6,441 nt of DNA from an uncultured Eubacteriales bacterium (GCA_902488815.1 CABTXP010000055.1:1-6441); one strand, 5' to 3'. Positions 1 through 6,429 are shown, numbered from the stretch's first letter. Translations and numbers: made by a program. The notes: generated by a model not told the origin, from the letters alone.

Positions 1-1701
1 TTTACAAAAGACGGAGAAAGATTGGTTGGAGAAACGGCAAAGAGACAAGCGATAACAAACCCGGAAAGAACTGTTCAATCAATTAAAAGACACATGGGCT
101 CTGATTTTTCAGTTGACATTGACGGCAAAAAATATTCTCCACAAGAAATTTCAGCAATGATTTTACAAAAATTAAAATCAGATGCGGAATCTTACCTTGG
201 CGAAAAAGTTACAGATGCAGTAATCACAGTACCTGCATATTTTACAGATGCTCAAAGACAAGCAACTAAGGACGCAGGAAAAATTGCAGGCCTTAATGTA
301 AAGAGAATTGTAAACGAACCTACAGCTGCAGCACTTGCATACGGCGAAGACAAAGACAAGGAATCACAAACGGTAATGGTATACGACCTTGGCGGCGGTA
401 CATTTGACGTTTCAATCCTTGAACTTTCAGAAGGCGTATTTGAAGTACATGCAACAAGAGGTAACAACAAACTTGGTGGCGACGACTTTGACAACAAGTT
501 AATCGACTACATTGCAGACGAATTTCAAAAAGAAAACGGCGTTGATTTAAGAGTTGACAAAATGTCACATCAAAGACTTAAAGAAGCTGCCGAAAAAGCA
601 AAGAAAGAACTTTCAAGTACAATGAGCACAAACATTAACTTGCCCTTTATTACAGCATCAGCTGCAGGTCCTCTTCACTTGAACATGGACATTACAAGAG
701 CAAAGTTTGATGAACTTACAAAAGATCTTGTAAAGAAGACTGAACAACCGGTACTTGATGCATTAAAGGACGCAGGCTTGGAAGCTTCAAAGATAGACAA
801 GGTTCTATTGGTAGGGGGCTCAACAAGAATACCTGCAGTTCAAGAATCAGTTAAGAGATTAATCGGCAAAGAACCTCAAAGAGATATTAACCCGGACGAA
901 TGCGTTGCACTTGGTGCTGCAATTCAAGGGGGAGTTCTTTCAGGAGACGTTAAAGACTTACTTCTACTTGACGTAACACCTCTATCCTTAGGTATTGAAA
1001 CCATGGGAGAAGTTACAACAAGACTTATTGAAAGAAATACAACAATTCCGACAAAGAAGTCACAAATCTTTACAACTGCAGCGGACAATCAAACTTCAGT
1101 AGAAATTCACGTGTTGCAAGGTGAAAGACAAATGGCTCGCGACAACACTTCTCTTGGAAGATTTATCTTGGACGGAATTACACCTGCAAGAAGAGGAATA
1201 CCTCAAATCGAAGTAACATTTGATATAGATGCCAACGGTATTGTAAATGTATCTGCAAAAGACTTGGGCACAGGCAAAGAACAACACATTACAATCACTT
1301 CTTCAACCAACTTGACAGATGAAGAAATCGACAAGAAAGTAAAAGAAGCTGAAATGTATGCTCAAGAAGATAAAGAAAAGAAAGATTTAAGCGAAGCTAA
1401 AAACAATGCCGATGCTATGATCTATCAATCAGAAAATACACTTCAAGAACTTGGCGACAAGGTTGATGCTTCCGACAAAGAAAACATTGAAAAAGCCATT
1501 GGAGAACTAAAAGAAGTTAAAGACGGCGACGATGTGGCAAAGATTAAAGAAAAGACTGAAGCTTTAACTCATGCATTCTACAGCGTATCTGAAAAGATAT
1601 ACAAACAACAAGGCGCTCAAGGCGGACAAACCGAACAAGGCGCTGAAGATGTAGTAGATGCAGACTATGAAGTTGTAGATGAAGACGAAGAAAACAAGTA
1701 A
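1..1701 (+). CDS. dnaK: Molecular chaperone DnaK (Hsp70), 5'-truncated by the window edge
   Basis: This is the cytosolic ATP-dependent Hsp70 chaperone that refolds proteins with DnaJ and GrpE. The frame is open from base 1 (F-T-K-D-G-E-R-L-V-G-E), so the TTG at 22 is internal. By comparison with Bacillus DnaK about 41 N-terminal residues are missing, including the first phosphate-binding loop; 566 codons remain. Visible hallmarks are NEPTAAALAYG (313-345), the phosphate-2 loop DLGGGTFDVSILE (385-423), the adenosine motif VGGSTRIP (811-834), the interdomain linker VKDLLLLDVTPLSLG (949-993), the beta-sandwich substrate domain, a charged helical lid, and an acidic tail DVVDADYEVVDEDEENK (1648-1698). 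After IKRHMG (about 85-102) the Gram-negative insert of about 23 residues is absent, the Gram-positive form. Gln is coded only by CAA and Arg almost only by AGA, suggesting high expression. A terminator-like hairpin follows within 10 bases. Confidence 0.98.
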   Translation, partial: FTKDGERLVGETAKRQAITNPERTVQSIKRHMGSDFSVDIDGKKYSPQEISAMILQKLKSDAESYLGEKVTDAVITVPAYFTDAQRQATKDAGKIAGLNVKRIVNEPTAAALAYGEDKDKESQTVMVYDLGGGTFDVSILELSEGVFEVHATRGNNKLGGDDFDNKLIDYIADEFQKENGVDLRVDKMSHQRLKEAAEKAKKELSSTMSTNINLPFITASAAGPLHLNMDITRAKFDELTKDLVKKTEQPVLDALKDAGLEASKIDKVLLVGGSTRIPAVQESVKRLIGKEPQRDINPDECVALGAAIQGGVLSGDVKDLLLLDVTPLSLGIETMGEVTTRLIERNTTIPTKKSQIFTTAADNQTSVEIHVLQGERQMARDNTSLGRFILDGITPARRGIPQIEVTFDIDANGIVNVSAKDLGTGKEQHITITSSTNLTDEEIDKKVKEAEMYAQEDKEKKDLSEAKNNADAMIYQSENTLQELGDKVDASDKENIEKAIGELKEVKDGDDVAKIKEKTEALTHAFYSVSEKIYKQQGAQGGQTEQGAEDVVDADYEVVDEDEENK

Positions 1702-1710
1702 AATTAAATA

Positions 1711-1747
1711 GATTAAGGAGCAGATTATTCTGCTCTTTAATTTTTTT
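1711..1747 (+). terminator. Terminator-like hairpin between dnaK and dnaJ
   Basis: The arms ATTAAGGAGCAG (1712-1723) and CTGCTCTTTAAT (1730-1741) pair over 12 bp with one G-U pair; one more G-U at 1711/1742 extends the stem. The loop is ATTATT, and a run of seven T (1741-1747) begins at the foot of the stem. This is the layout of a rho-independent terminator. Because dnaJ follows 28 bases later with no strong promoter match, I infer partial termination or mRNA 3'-end protection that raises dnaK over dnaJ, rather than a full operon end. Confidence 0.75.
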
Positions 1748-1751
1748 AATG

Positions 1752-1757
1752 TATAAT
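1752..1757 (+). promoter_or_regulatory. Possible -10 box upstream of dnaJ
   Basis: A perfect TATAAT lies 18 bases before the dnaJ ATG. At 16-18 bp spacing the -35 region would fall in the 3' arm of the hairpin (TTCTGC or TCTGCT), which matches TTGACA poorly, and there is no correctly spaced TGn extension. A transcript would start at about 1764, leaving only the ribosome binding site as leader. In AT-rich DNA this can easily be chance. Confidence 0.2.
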
Positions 1758-1775
1758 ATCCTGTGGTGGTGAAAA

Positions 1776-2897
1776 ATGAGAGACTTTTATGAAATACTTA
1801 ATGTGGACAGAAATGCCACAGATGATGAGCTAAAAGCTTCTTATAGAAAATTAGCAAAAAAATATCATCCGGACTTAAATCCGGGGGATGCAGATGCGGA
1901 ACAACGCTTTAAAGAAGTTCAGGCTGCATATGAAGTCCTTTCAGATAGTGAAAAGAGAAAGATATATGATCTGTACGGGGAAGAAGGACTGAAAGGCGGC
2001 ATGGGAGGCGGTCAAAACTTTGGCGGCTTCGGGGACATCTTTAACGACATATTCGACATCTTCGGCGGCGGAGGATTTTCTCAACGAAGAGGCAAGAATC
2101 CCAACGTGCCTAAACGTGGTTCCGATTTGCGCTATGATTTAAAAATAGATTTTAAAGAAGCATACTTCGGTACGGAAAAAGAAATATCTATATCACACTA
2201 TGTAGAGTGTGATCACTGTCACGGCGAAAAATGTGAGCCCGGCACGGAGAAGAAGACCTGCCCCACATGTCACGGTACAGGCGAGGTAACCAATCAGGTA
2301 AACAGTGCCTTCGGTCAATACATTCAAGTAAGTCCATGCGGCACATGTATGGGCACAGGAGAAATAATTGAGAAAAAATGTTCCAAGTGTAACGGACAGG
2401 GAAAAGTAAAAGAAAAGAAAAAAATTAAAATCAACGTGCCCAAGGGTGTAGATACGGGAAATATTTTAACCATGGCTCAAATGGGCGATGCAGGGGACAA
2501 CAAAGGACCTGCCGGTGACCTATATGTCTATATAAGAGTTAAGGAGGACGAAATCTTTAAACGTGAAGGTCCCGATCTATTTATAGACATGCCTGTAACT
2601 TATACCGATGCGGTCTTAGGGGGAGAAATAAAAGTTCCCACTATGGAAGGTGTAGAAAGTTTTGACCTGCCGAAGAAGACAGAAGGCGGCAAAATGTTTA
2701 AGCTGAAGGGCAAAGGAATGCCGATAGTTAACAGTGACAAAAAAGGCGACTTGTACTTTAAGACGGAAATAATAATTCCCGACAAAGTGACGGCTGAAGA
2801 AAAAGATTTGCTCTTACAGCTTAAAAATTTACGTCCCTCGGCAGTAAAGGAAAAGAAAAACTTTTTCTCAAGGTTTAAGGAATTTTTTGAACAATAG
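1776..2897 (+). CDS. dnaJ: Co-chaperone DnaJ (Hsp40, class I)
   Basis: This cytosolic J-protein delivers unfolded clients to DnaK and stimulates its ATPase. The 373 residues are normal for the family. The J-domain spans about 2-69 with HPD at 31-33. A Gly/Phe region (about 74-105) holds three DIF motifs (87-96). The zinc region has four CxxC pairs: C145/C148, C162/C165, C188/C191 and C202/C205. The C-terminal domain contains GDLYVYIRVKED and KLKGKGMP. The first zinc repeat is atypical (C-D-H-C-H-G-E-K), with Lys152 where Gly is usual and an extra Cys153. The start is secure: a TGA in frame lies at 1770-1772, and GGTGGTGA (1764-1771) serves as the ribosome binding site. Glutamine and arginine codons are more mixed than in dnaK. 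Terminator-like hairpins lie on both sides of the gene. Confidence 0.97.
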   Translation: MRDFYEILNVDRNATDDELKASYRKLAKKYHPDLNPGDADAEQRFKEVQAAYEVLSDSEKRKIYDLYGEEGLKGGMGGGQNFGGFGDIFNDIFDIFGGGGFSQRRGKNPNVPKRGSDLRYDLKIDFKEAYFGTEKEISISHYVECDHCHGEKCEPGTEKKTCPTCHGTGEVTNQVNSAFGQYIQVSPCGTCMGTGEIIEKKCSKCNGQGKVKEKKKIKINVPKGVDTGNILTMAQMGDAGDNKGPAGDLYVYIRVKEDEIFKREGPDLFIDMPVTYTDAVLGGEIKVPTMEGVESFDLPKKTEGGKMFKLKGKGMPIVNSDKKGDLYFKTEIIIPDKVTAEEKDLLLQLKNLRPSAVKEKKNFFSRFKEFFEQ

Positions 2898-2915
2898 AAT
2901 AATATATTGTAAAAT
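2887..2915 (+). promoter_or_regulatory. Candidate sigma-A promoter for the prmA-rsmE-mtaB-HIT module
   Basis: TTGAAC (2887-2892), within the last codons of dnaJ, is followed after 17 bases by TAAAAT (2910-2915). This is four of six matches to the -35 and five of six to the -10 at optimal spacing. Transcription would start at about 2921-2923, inside the 5' arm of the following hairpin, so these transcripts would lack part of the stem and could escape termination. The match is seen in the sequence; its activity is inferred. Confidence 0.45.
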
Positions 2916-2948
2916 GAAGGCAAAATTCGAAAGAGTTTTGTCTTTTTT
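2916..2948 (+). terminator. Terminator-like hairpin between dnaJ and prmA
   Basis: The arms 2916-2928 and 2933-2945 form a 13-bp stem with three G-U pairs. It is closed by a C-(GAAA)-G tetraloop (GNRA class) and overlaps a run of six T (2943-2948). It starts 19 bases after the dnaJ stop and ends 4 bases before the prmA ribosome binding site. It probably ends or attenuates the heat-shock transcript before the translation-modification genes. Confidence 0.7.
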
Positions 2949-2952
2949 AATT

Positions 2953-2957
2953 GGAGG
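2953..2957 (+). promoter_or_regulatory. Ribosome binding site that fixes the prmA start
   Basis: GGAGG sits 5 bases before ATG 2963. An in-frame TTG at 2951 would place this Shine-Dalgarno inside the coding region, so the ATG is the better start. Confidence 0.85.
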
Positions 2958-2962
2958 AAAAA

Positions 2963-3859
2963 ATGAAATATATTGAAATAAAATTTAATGTAAGGGACGA
3001 AGATGTAGAGATAATTGAAAATTATTTTTACGAAAATGAAATATATAATTTCTCACAAAAATCTTTGAGACTCTTACAGGAGATAAAAGAAAATCCCTGG
3101 GCATATAATTTAGTTGATGAAGAAGTACTTAAGTTAAAGAAGGACACGACGGAGTTTAAAGTCTTTTTTGATTTAGATGAAGATGCTTCGGCTCAGAAAG
3201 TTATGGAAGAATTAAAAGCTTTAAAAGTTGAAAATATTTCAAAAGAAATCTTAGACGATACGGATTGGAAAGATAATTGGAAAAAATATTTCCACAAGCT
3301 TGACTTCGGCAAGCTTAAAGTCGTACCCACTTGGGAAAAAGAAGATCCGGACAGATTTACAATTGTAATGGACCCCGGCATGGCCTTCGGTTCAGGCACA
3401 CACGAGACGACGCAGCTTTCAATCGAAATGCTTGAAAGATATGTAAAGCCGGAGGACAGTGTATTGGACGTAGGCACAGGCAGCGGCATACTTGCAATGG
3501 CGGCGAAAAAATTAGGCGCAGGCAAGGTCTTAGGCATTGACATAGATGAAGATTCAGTGCGTGTGGCGCGACGAAATGCAGAGGACAACAATGAAGTAAT
3601 AGAATTTGTTGAAGGAAATTTGGTAGACAAGGTCACCGACTTATATGATGTCGTAGTTGCAAATATTATTGCCGAGATTGTAGTTGAGGTTGTAAAGGAC
3701 TTGGATAAGGTCCTTAAACCGGGCGGAATATTTTTATGCTCGGGAATACTAAAAGACAGAGAAGAACTTGTAAAGGACGCTCTTATTGCTAAAGGCCTTG
3801 AAATTATTCACATTAACCGAATGGGCGAGTGGATAGGTATCGGAGCAAAATATGTATAA
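2963..3859 (+). CDS. prmA: Ribosomal protein L11 methyltransferase PrmA
   Basis: This cytosolic SAM-dependent enzyme methylates amino groups of ribosomal protein L11. The product has 298 residues, close to the usual 290-310. An N-terminal substrate-recognition domain (about 1-95) is followed by a linker and a class I Rossmann methyltransferase domain. Diagnostic segments are DPGMAFGSGTHETT (137-150), the SAM-binding motif VLDVGTGSGI (167-176), the acidic GIDID that ends the second strand (191-195), and VVANIIAEIV (231-240), which fits the family NILA-type active-site loop. The start at ATG 2963 is set by GGAGG at 2953-2957. The gene follows dnaJ after 65 bases containing a hairpin and a candidate promoter, and its end overlaps rsmE by 8 bases. 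PrmA after DnaJ is the common Firmicutes order. L11 methylation is dispensable in the bacteria where it has been tested. Confidence 0.95.
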   Translation: MKYIEIKFNVRDEDVEIIENYFYENEIYNFSQKSLRLLQEIKENPWAYNLVDEEVLKLKKDTTEFKVFFDLDEDASAQKVMEELKALKVENISKEILDDTDWKDNWKKYFHKLDFGKLKVVPTWEKEDPDRFTIVMDPGMAFGSGTHETTQLSIEMLERYVKPEDSVLDVGTGSGILAMAAKKLGAGKVLGIDIDEDSVRVARRNAEDNNEVIEFVEGNLVDKVTDLYDVVVANIIAEIVVEVVKDLDKVLKPGGIFLCSGILKDREELVKDALIAKGLEIIHINRMGEWIGIGAKYV

Positions 3860-4541
3860 ATTTTTTGAGGATAACTTTAGAGACAATTACATCGACCTAT
3901 CAAAAGAAAATTTAAAACACATAAAGGTTTTAAGAATTAGAGATAATGAAGAGTTTGAAGTTGTCTGTGATGAAGGGAAATTTATTTGCGTTTTAGAAGA
4001 GAACCGGGCTAAGGTTTTAAGACGGAGTACTGTAAATACTGAATCCGATGTGAAGTTAAAACTCTTTATGGGCATTTGCAAAGGTGACAAGATGGAGACC
4101 ATCATTAAGCAAGCGACTGAAATCGGCGTAACGGAGTTTTTCCCTGTAAATATGATGAGATCCGACGCAAACTACACAGGCAAAGAAGATAAAAAGTTAA
4201 ACAGATTTAAGGCCATTGCACTTTCGGCGGCAAAACAATCTAAAAGAGACATTATTCCCATTGTACACGGCACAATCGACTTAGATGAAATCGGAAACTA
4301 TAACATAGGAAAATTAATTATTCCCTACGAATTGGAAGAGACAAAATTTTTAAAAGATATTGAGTCTTCAAAGGACGTTTCCCTGGTTATCGGTCCTGAA
4401 GGCGGGTTTGACCCGACAGAAATTGAAAAGCTACGGGTTATGAACGGGGAGTTTATTTCCTTGGGCAAGAGAATTTTACGAGCAGAAACTGCCGCAATTG
4501 TATCGGCATTTATGGTTATACACACTTGGGAGGAAAGTTGA
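3852..4541 (+). CDS. rsmE: 16S rRNA (uracil-1498-N3)-methyltransferase RsmE
   Basis: The enzyme makes m3U1498 in helix 44 of 16S rRNA, near the decoding site, using SAM. The 229 residues are slightly short for the family (about 240-250). An N-terminal PUA-like RNA-binding region (about 1-65) precedes a SPOUT trefoil-knot domain. Recognisable segments are KGDKMETIIKQATEIGV (77-93), AAKQSKR (126-132), the SAM-site motif VIGPEGGF (179-186) and the knot motif LGKRILRAETA (204-214). The ATG lies inside the end of prmA (overlap ATGTATAA), with GGAG at 3842-3845 six bases upstream, so translation is probably coupled. Its own stop codon overlaps the mtaB start. Confidence 0.94.
   Translation: MYKFFEDNFRDNYIDLSKENLKHIKVLRIRDNEEFEVVCDEGKFICVLEENRAKVLRRSTVNTESDVKLKLFMGICKGDKMETIIKQATEIGVTEFFPVNMMRSDANYTGKEDKKLNRFKAIALSAAKQSKRDIIPIVHGTIDLDEIGNYNIGKLIIPYELEETKFLKDIESSKDVSLVIGPEGGFDPTEIEKLRVMNGEFISLGKRILRAETAAIVSAFMVIHTWEES
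4529..4533 (+). promoter_or_regulatory. Ribosome binding site that fixes the mtaB TTG start
   Basis: GGAGG lies inside the last codons of rsmE, 4 bases before TTG 4538. The alternative in-frame TTG at 4526 would put this site within the gene. The next in-frame ATG (4598) would remove the first cluster-binding cysteine. TTG 4538 is therefore favoured. Confidence 0.8.
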
Positions 4542-5836
4542 AGACATTTAACATACTGACATTAGGCTGTAAGGTCAATCACTATGAGACCAGGTCAATG
4601 ATCGAAAATTTTGAAAACAGAGGATATAAATTTGTCGGCGAAGATGAAAAGGCCGACATATATATTATAAATACATGTACCGTTACAAACCTTTCCGACA
4701 GAAAGTCCAGGCAACACATCAGGAAGGTCAAGAGGATAAATGAAGATGCCGTTATAGGTGTGGTGGGCTGTTACTCTCAAGTAAATCCCGAAGAAGTTGC
4801 GGAGATTGAAGGTGTAGATATAGTAATCGGCACCACTGAAAGAAATAAAATTGTAGATCTTTGCGAAGAATTTTTAGAAAAGAGAGAAAAGATAAATATT
4901 GTCAGAGACATAAGTGATGACAGAGAATTTCAAGCCATAGACATCACAAGTGACGAGGAAATGACGAGAGCTTATATAAAGGTGCAGGACGGCTGCAATA
5001 TGTATTGCGCTTACTGTATCATCCCATATGCCAGAGGTAACATCAGGTCAAGAGCAATAGAAGACTGTGTGCGTGAGACGAAGGTCTTGGTTGAGAACGG
5101 ATTTAAAGAGCTTGTATTGACGGGAATTCACATAGCAAGTTACGGATATGACTTGGGCAAAGAAAGACTTATCGATTTAATAGAAGCTATAGCGGAGACG
5201 GACATAGAAAGAATAAGGTTGTCGTCAATCGACCCTCGCATTGTGACTGAAGACTTTATAAAAAGACTCACAGCTACAGGCAAAGTTTGTGACCATTTTC
5301 ATTTGTCCTTACAAAACGGCAGCGACAAAATTTTAAAGCTGATGAACAGAAGATATACTGCAGATGAATATGCGGACAAGGTAAATATAATTAGAAAGTA
5401 TATGCCTGAAGCGGGAATAACCACGGACATAATAGTAGGATTTCCACAAGAGACTGAAGAAGATTTTCAAAAAACTTTGGAATTTGTTGACAGAATAAAA
5501 TTTTCGCGTATTCACGTCTTTAAATATTCGCCAAGGAAGGGAACACCTGCCGTAACAATGGAAGGACAAGTTCACGGACAGGTAAAGCATGAAAGATCTT
5601 TAAGGCTTATCGAAAAGGGAGAAGAGCTTAAGACGGAATTCATCGCAAAAATGGAAGGTAAAAAATATAAAATCCTATTTGAGGAAGAAAAGAATGGGGT
5701 ATACTATGGTTATACAGATAACTATGTAAGAGTTAAAACTGAGGCGGATTGTGATTTGAAGAATAAAATTGTCTTAGGCACAATAATCTCCGATGAAGAA
5801 CCTGCAACTGTAGTAGTAGAGAAGGAGGACTTATGA
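4538..5836 (+). CDS. mtaB: tRNA t6A37 methylthiotransferase MtaB (radical SAM)
   Basis: The enzyme converts t6A to ms2t6A at position 37 of ANN-decoding tRNAs, using two 4Fe-4S clusters and SAM. The product has 432 residues. The N-terminal methylthiotransferase domain has cluster cysteines C11 (TLGCKVNHYE), C47 (INTCTVTN) and C78 (VVGCYSQ). The radical SAM core has C153-x3-C157-x2-C160 (DGCNMYCAYCIIPYARG). A C-terminal TRAM-like RNA-binding region (about 367-432) includes YYGYTDNYVRV. TLGCKVNHYE, the local sequence around the clusters and the position after rsmE match Bacillus YqeV/MtaB rather than MiaB or RimO. The gene starts with TTG in a TTGA overlap with the rsmE stop, and ends in an ATGA overlap with the HIT gene. 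The clusters are oxygen-sensitive. Confidence 0.94.
   Translation: MKTFNILTLGCKVNHYETRSMIENFENRGYKFVGEDEKADIYIINTCTVTNLSDRKSRQHIRKVKRINEDAVIGVVGCYSQVNPEEVAEIEGVDIVIGTTERNKIVDLCEEFLEKREKINIVRDISDDREFQAIDITSDEEMTRAYIKVQDGCNMYCAYCIIPYARGNIRSRAIEDCVRETKVLVENGFKELVLTGIHIASYGYDLGKERLIDLIEAIAETDIERIRLSSIDPRIVTEDFIKRLTATGKVCDHFHLSLQNGSDKILKLMNRRYTADEYADKVNIIRKYMPEAGITTDIIVGFPQETEEDFQKTLEFVDRIKFSRIHVFKYSPRKGTPAVTMEGQVHGQVKHERSLRLIEKGEELKTEFIAKMEGKKYKILFEEEKNGVYYGYTDNYVRVKTEADCDLKNKIVLGTIISDEEPATVVVEKEDL
5822..5828 (+). promoter_or_regulatory. Ribosome binding site of the HIT gene
   Basis: AAGGAGG lies within the end of mtaB, 4 bases before ATG 5833. It is the longest uninterrupted Shine-Dalgarno match I noted in the window, so the last gene can recruit ribosomes itself as well as by coupling. 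Confidence 0.8.
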
Positions 5837-6174
5837 AAGATTGTTTATTTTGTAAAATAGCTGCAAAAGAAATTCCTTCTGAAAAAGTATATGAAGACGA
5901 ACTGGTTTACGCTTTTAAAGACGTAAGCCCCCAAGCACCCGTTCACTTCTTAATAGTTCCCAAGAAACATATCAGCTCCATTGATGAGCTTGAAGAAAGT
6001 GACAAGGAGCTTGTAGGTCACATAATGCTTCTTGTCAAAAAACTCACAGGGGAACTTGGCCTTACTAACGGCTACAGAGTTGTAATTAATTGCAAAGAAG
6101 ATGGCGGACAAACAGTAGAACACTTACACTTTCATATACTTGGAGGAAGGTCACTTAACTGGCCACCGGGTTGA
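5833..6174 (+). CDS. HIT family nucleotide-binding protein (HINT type)
   Basis: This is a small purine-nucleotide hydrolase of the histidine triad superfamily. HINT proteins split AMP from phosphoramidates and acyl-adenylates, including lysyl-AMP. The 113 residues are complete for a bacterial HINT. The triad is H97-L-H99-F-H101-I-L, with H99 the expected nucleophile, followed by GGRSLNWPPG; the WPPG end is also found in eukaryotic HINT1. The first residues have a CxxC (C4, C7) which with H46 and H97 could form the structural zinc site known in some bacterial HIT proteins. It overlaps the mtaB stop by 4 bases (ATGA) and is the last gene of the operon, with a strong terminator 7 bases later. 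The family call is firm; the physiological substrate cannot be told from sequence. Confidence 0.94.
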   Translation: MKDCLFCKIAAKEIPSEKVYEDELVYAFKDVSPQAPVHFLIVPKKHISSIDELEESDKELVGHIMLLVKKLTGELGLTNGYRVVINCKEDGGQTVEHLHFHILGGRSLNWPPG

Positions 6175-6181
6175 TGGATAT

Positions 6182-6230
6182 AAGGTCTGAAATATTTAGA
6201 ATTATAAATTAAGTATTTCGGACCTTTTTT
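6182..6230 (+). terminator. Intrinsic terminator ending the dnaK-HIT gene cluster
   Basis: The arms 6182-6198 and 6210-6226 pair over 17 bp with two G-U pairs and no mismatch; the core is AAGGTCTGAAATA against TATTTCGGACCTT. Six T (6225-6230) follow at the foot of the stem. It is the strongest terminator in the window. The reverse strand lacks a comparable T run, so it appears to work rightward only. Confidence 0.92.
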
Positions 6231-6254
6231 ATCTCAAAGAGGAAAACTATTTCA

Positions 6255-6282
6255 TTTACAATATTTAAAACTATGATAAAAT
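6255..6282 (+). promoter_or_regulatory. Candidate sigma-A promoter with extended -10
   Basis: TTTACA (6255-6260) is separated by 16 bases from TAAAAT (6277-6282), and a TG one base upstream of the -10 (6274-6275) gives the extended -10 form TGATAAAAT. Each box differs from consensus at one position. It lies 25 bases after the operon terminator and would start transcription at about 6289, giving a leader of at least 150 bases before any gene. Confidence 0.6.
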
Positions 6283-6327
6283 AAAAATATAAAAATGATA
6301 TAGTAAGATATACTAATAATTATATTA

Positions 6328-6366
6328 TTTTTTAACTTTTTTCATTCTTTTTAAAAAGTTAAAAAG
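6328..6366. repeat. 14-bp A/T-rich inverted repeat (hairpin)
   Basis: The arms 6328-6341 and 6353-6366 pair as T-rich against A-rich sequence around AAC/GTT, with one terminal G-U pair and an 11-base loop. Only one G-C pair is present, and neither strand has a T run after the stem, so it is not a standard terminator. It lies in the presumed leader of the promoter at 6255-6282. Confidence 0.6.
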
Positions 6367-6383
6367 GTGATTAAGGGTATAAG

Positions 6384-6429
6384 ATAATTGTGACTTAAAT
6401 ATGTTTTGTAAACGTGAAAACACAATTAT
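6384..6429. repeat. 9-bp perfect inverted repeat flanking a 28-base spacer
   Basis: ATAATTGTG (6384-6392) and CACAATTAT (6421-6429) are exact reverse complements. The spacer contains the smaller palindromes GTTT-TGT-AAAC (6403-6413) and GTG-AAAA-CAC (6414-6423), the latter using three bases of the right arm. It could be an RNA stem in a leader or a pair of operator half-sites; chance is possible in such AT-rich DNA. Confidence 0.45.

Noticed and set aside
22..24. TTG as a start codon for dnaK
   Set aside because: The frame stays open to base 1 and the residues before it (FTKDGER) match DnaK, so the true start lies upstream of the window.
252..497. Minus-strand open frames opposite dnaK, and similar ones opposite dnaJ, prmA, rsmE and mtaB
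   Set aside because: They lie entirely or almost entirely over well-conserved genes, and their products resemble no family I know; they are shadows of the coding strand.
1702..1775. CIRCE heat-shock operator (TTAGCACTC-N9-GAGTGCTAA) near dnaJ
   Set aside because: The inverted repeat here does not match CIRCE; I noticed no copy elsewhere in the window. In relatives it lies before hrcA, which would be upstream of the window.
2951..2953. TTG as the prmA start
   Set aside because: It overlaps the GGAGG ribosome binding site that serves ATG 2963.
4526..4528. TTG as the mtaB start
   Set aside because: The GGAGG at 4529-4533 would be coding; TTG 4538 has that site upstream and forms a TTGA overlap with the rsmE stop.
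6388..6393. TTGTGA as a Rex or CRP/FNR-type operator
   Set aside because: The second half-site is missing at the spacing these regulators need; the inverted partner lies 28 bases away.
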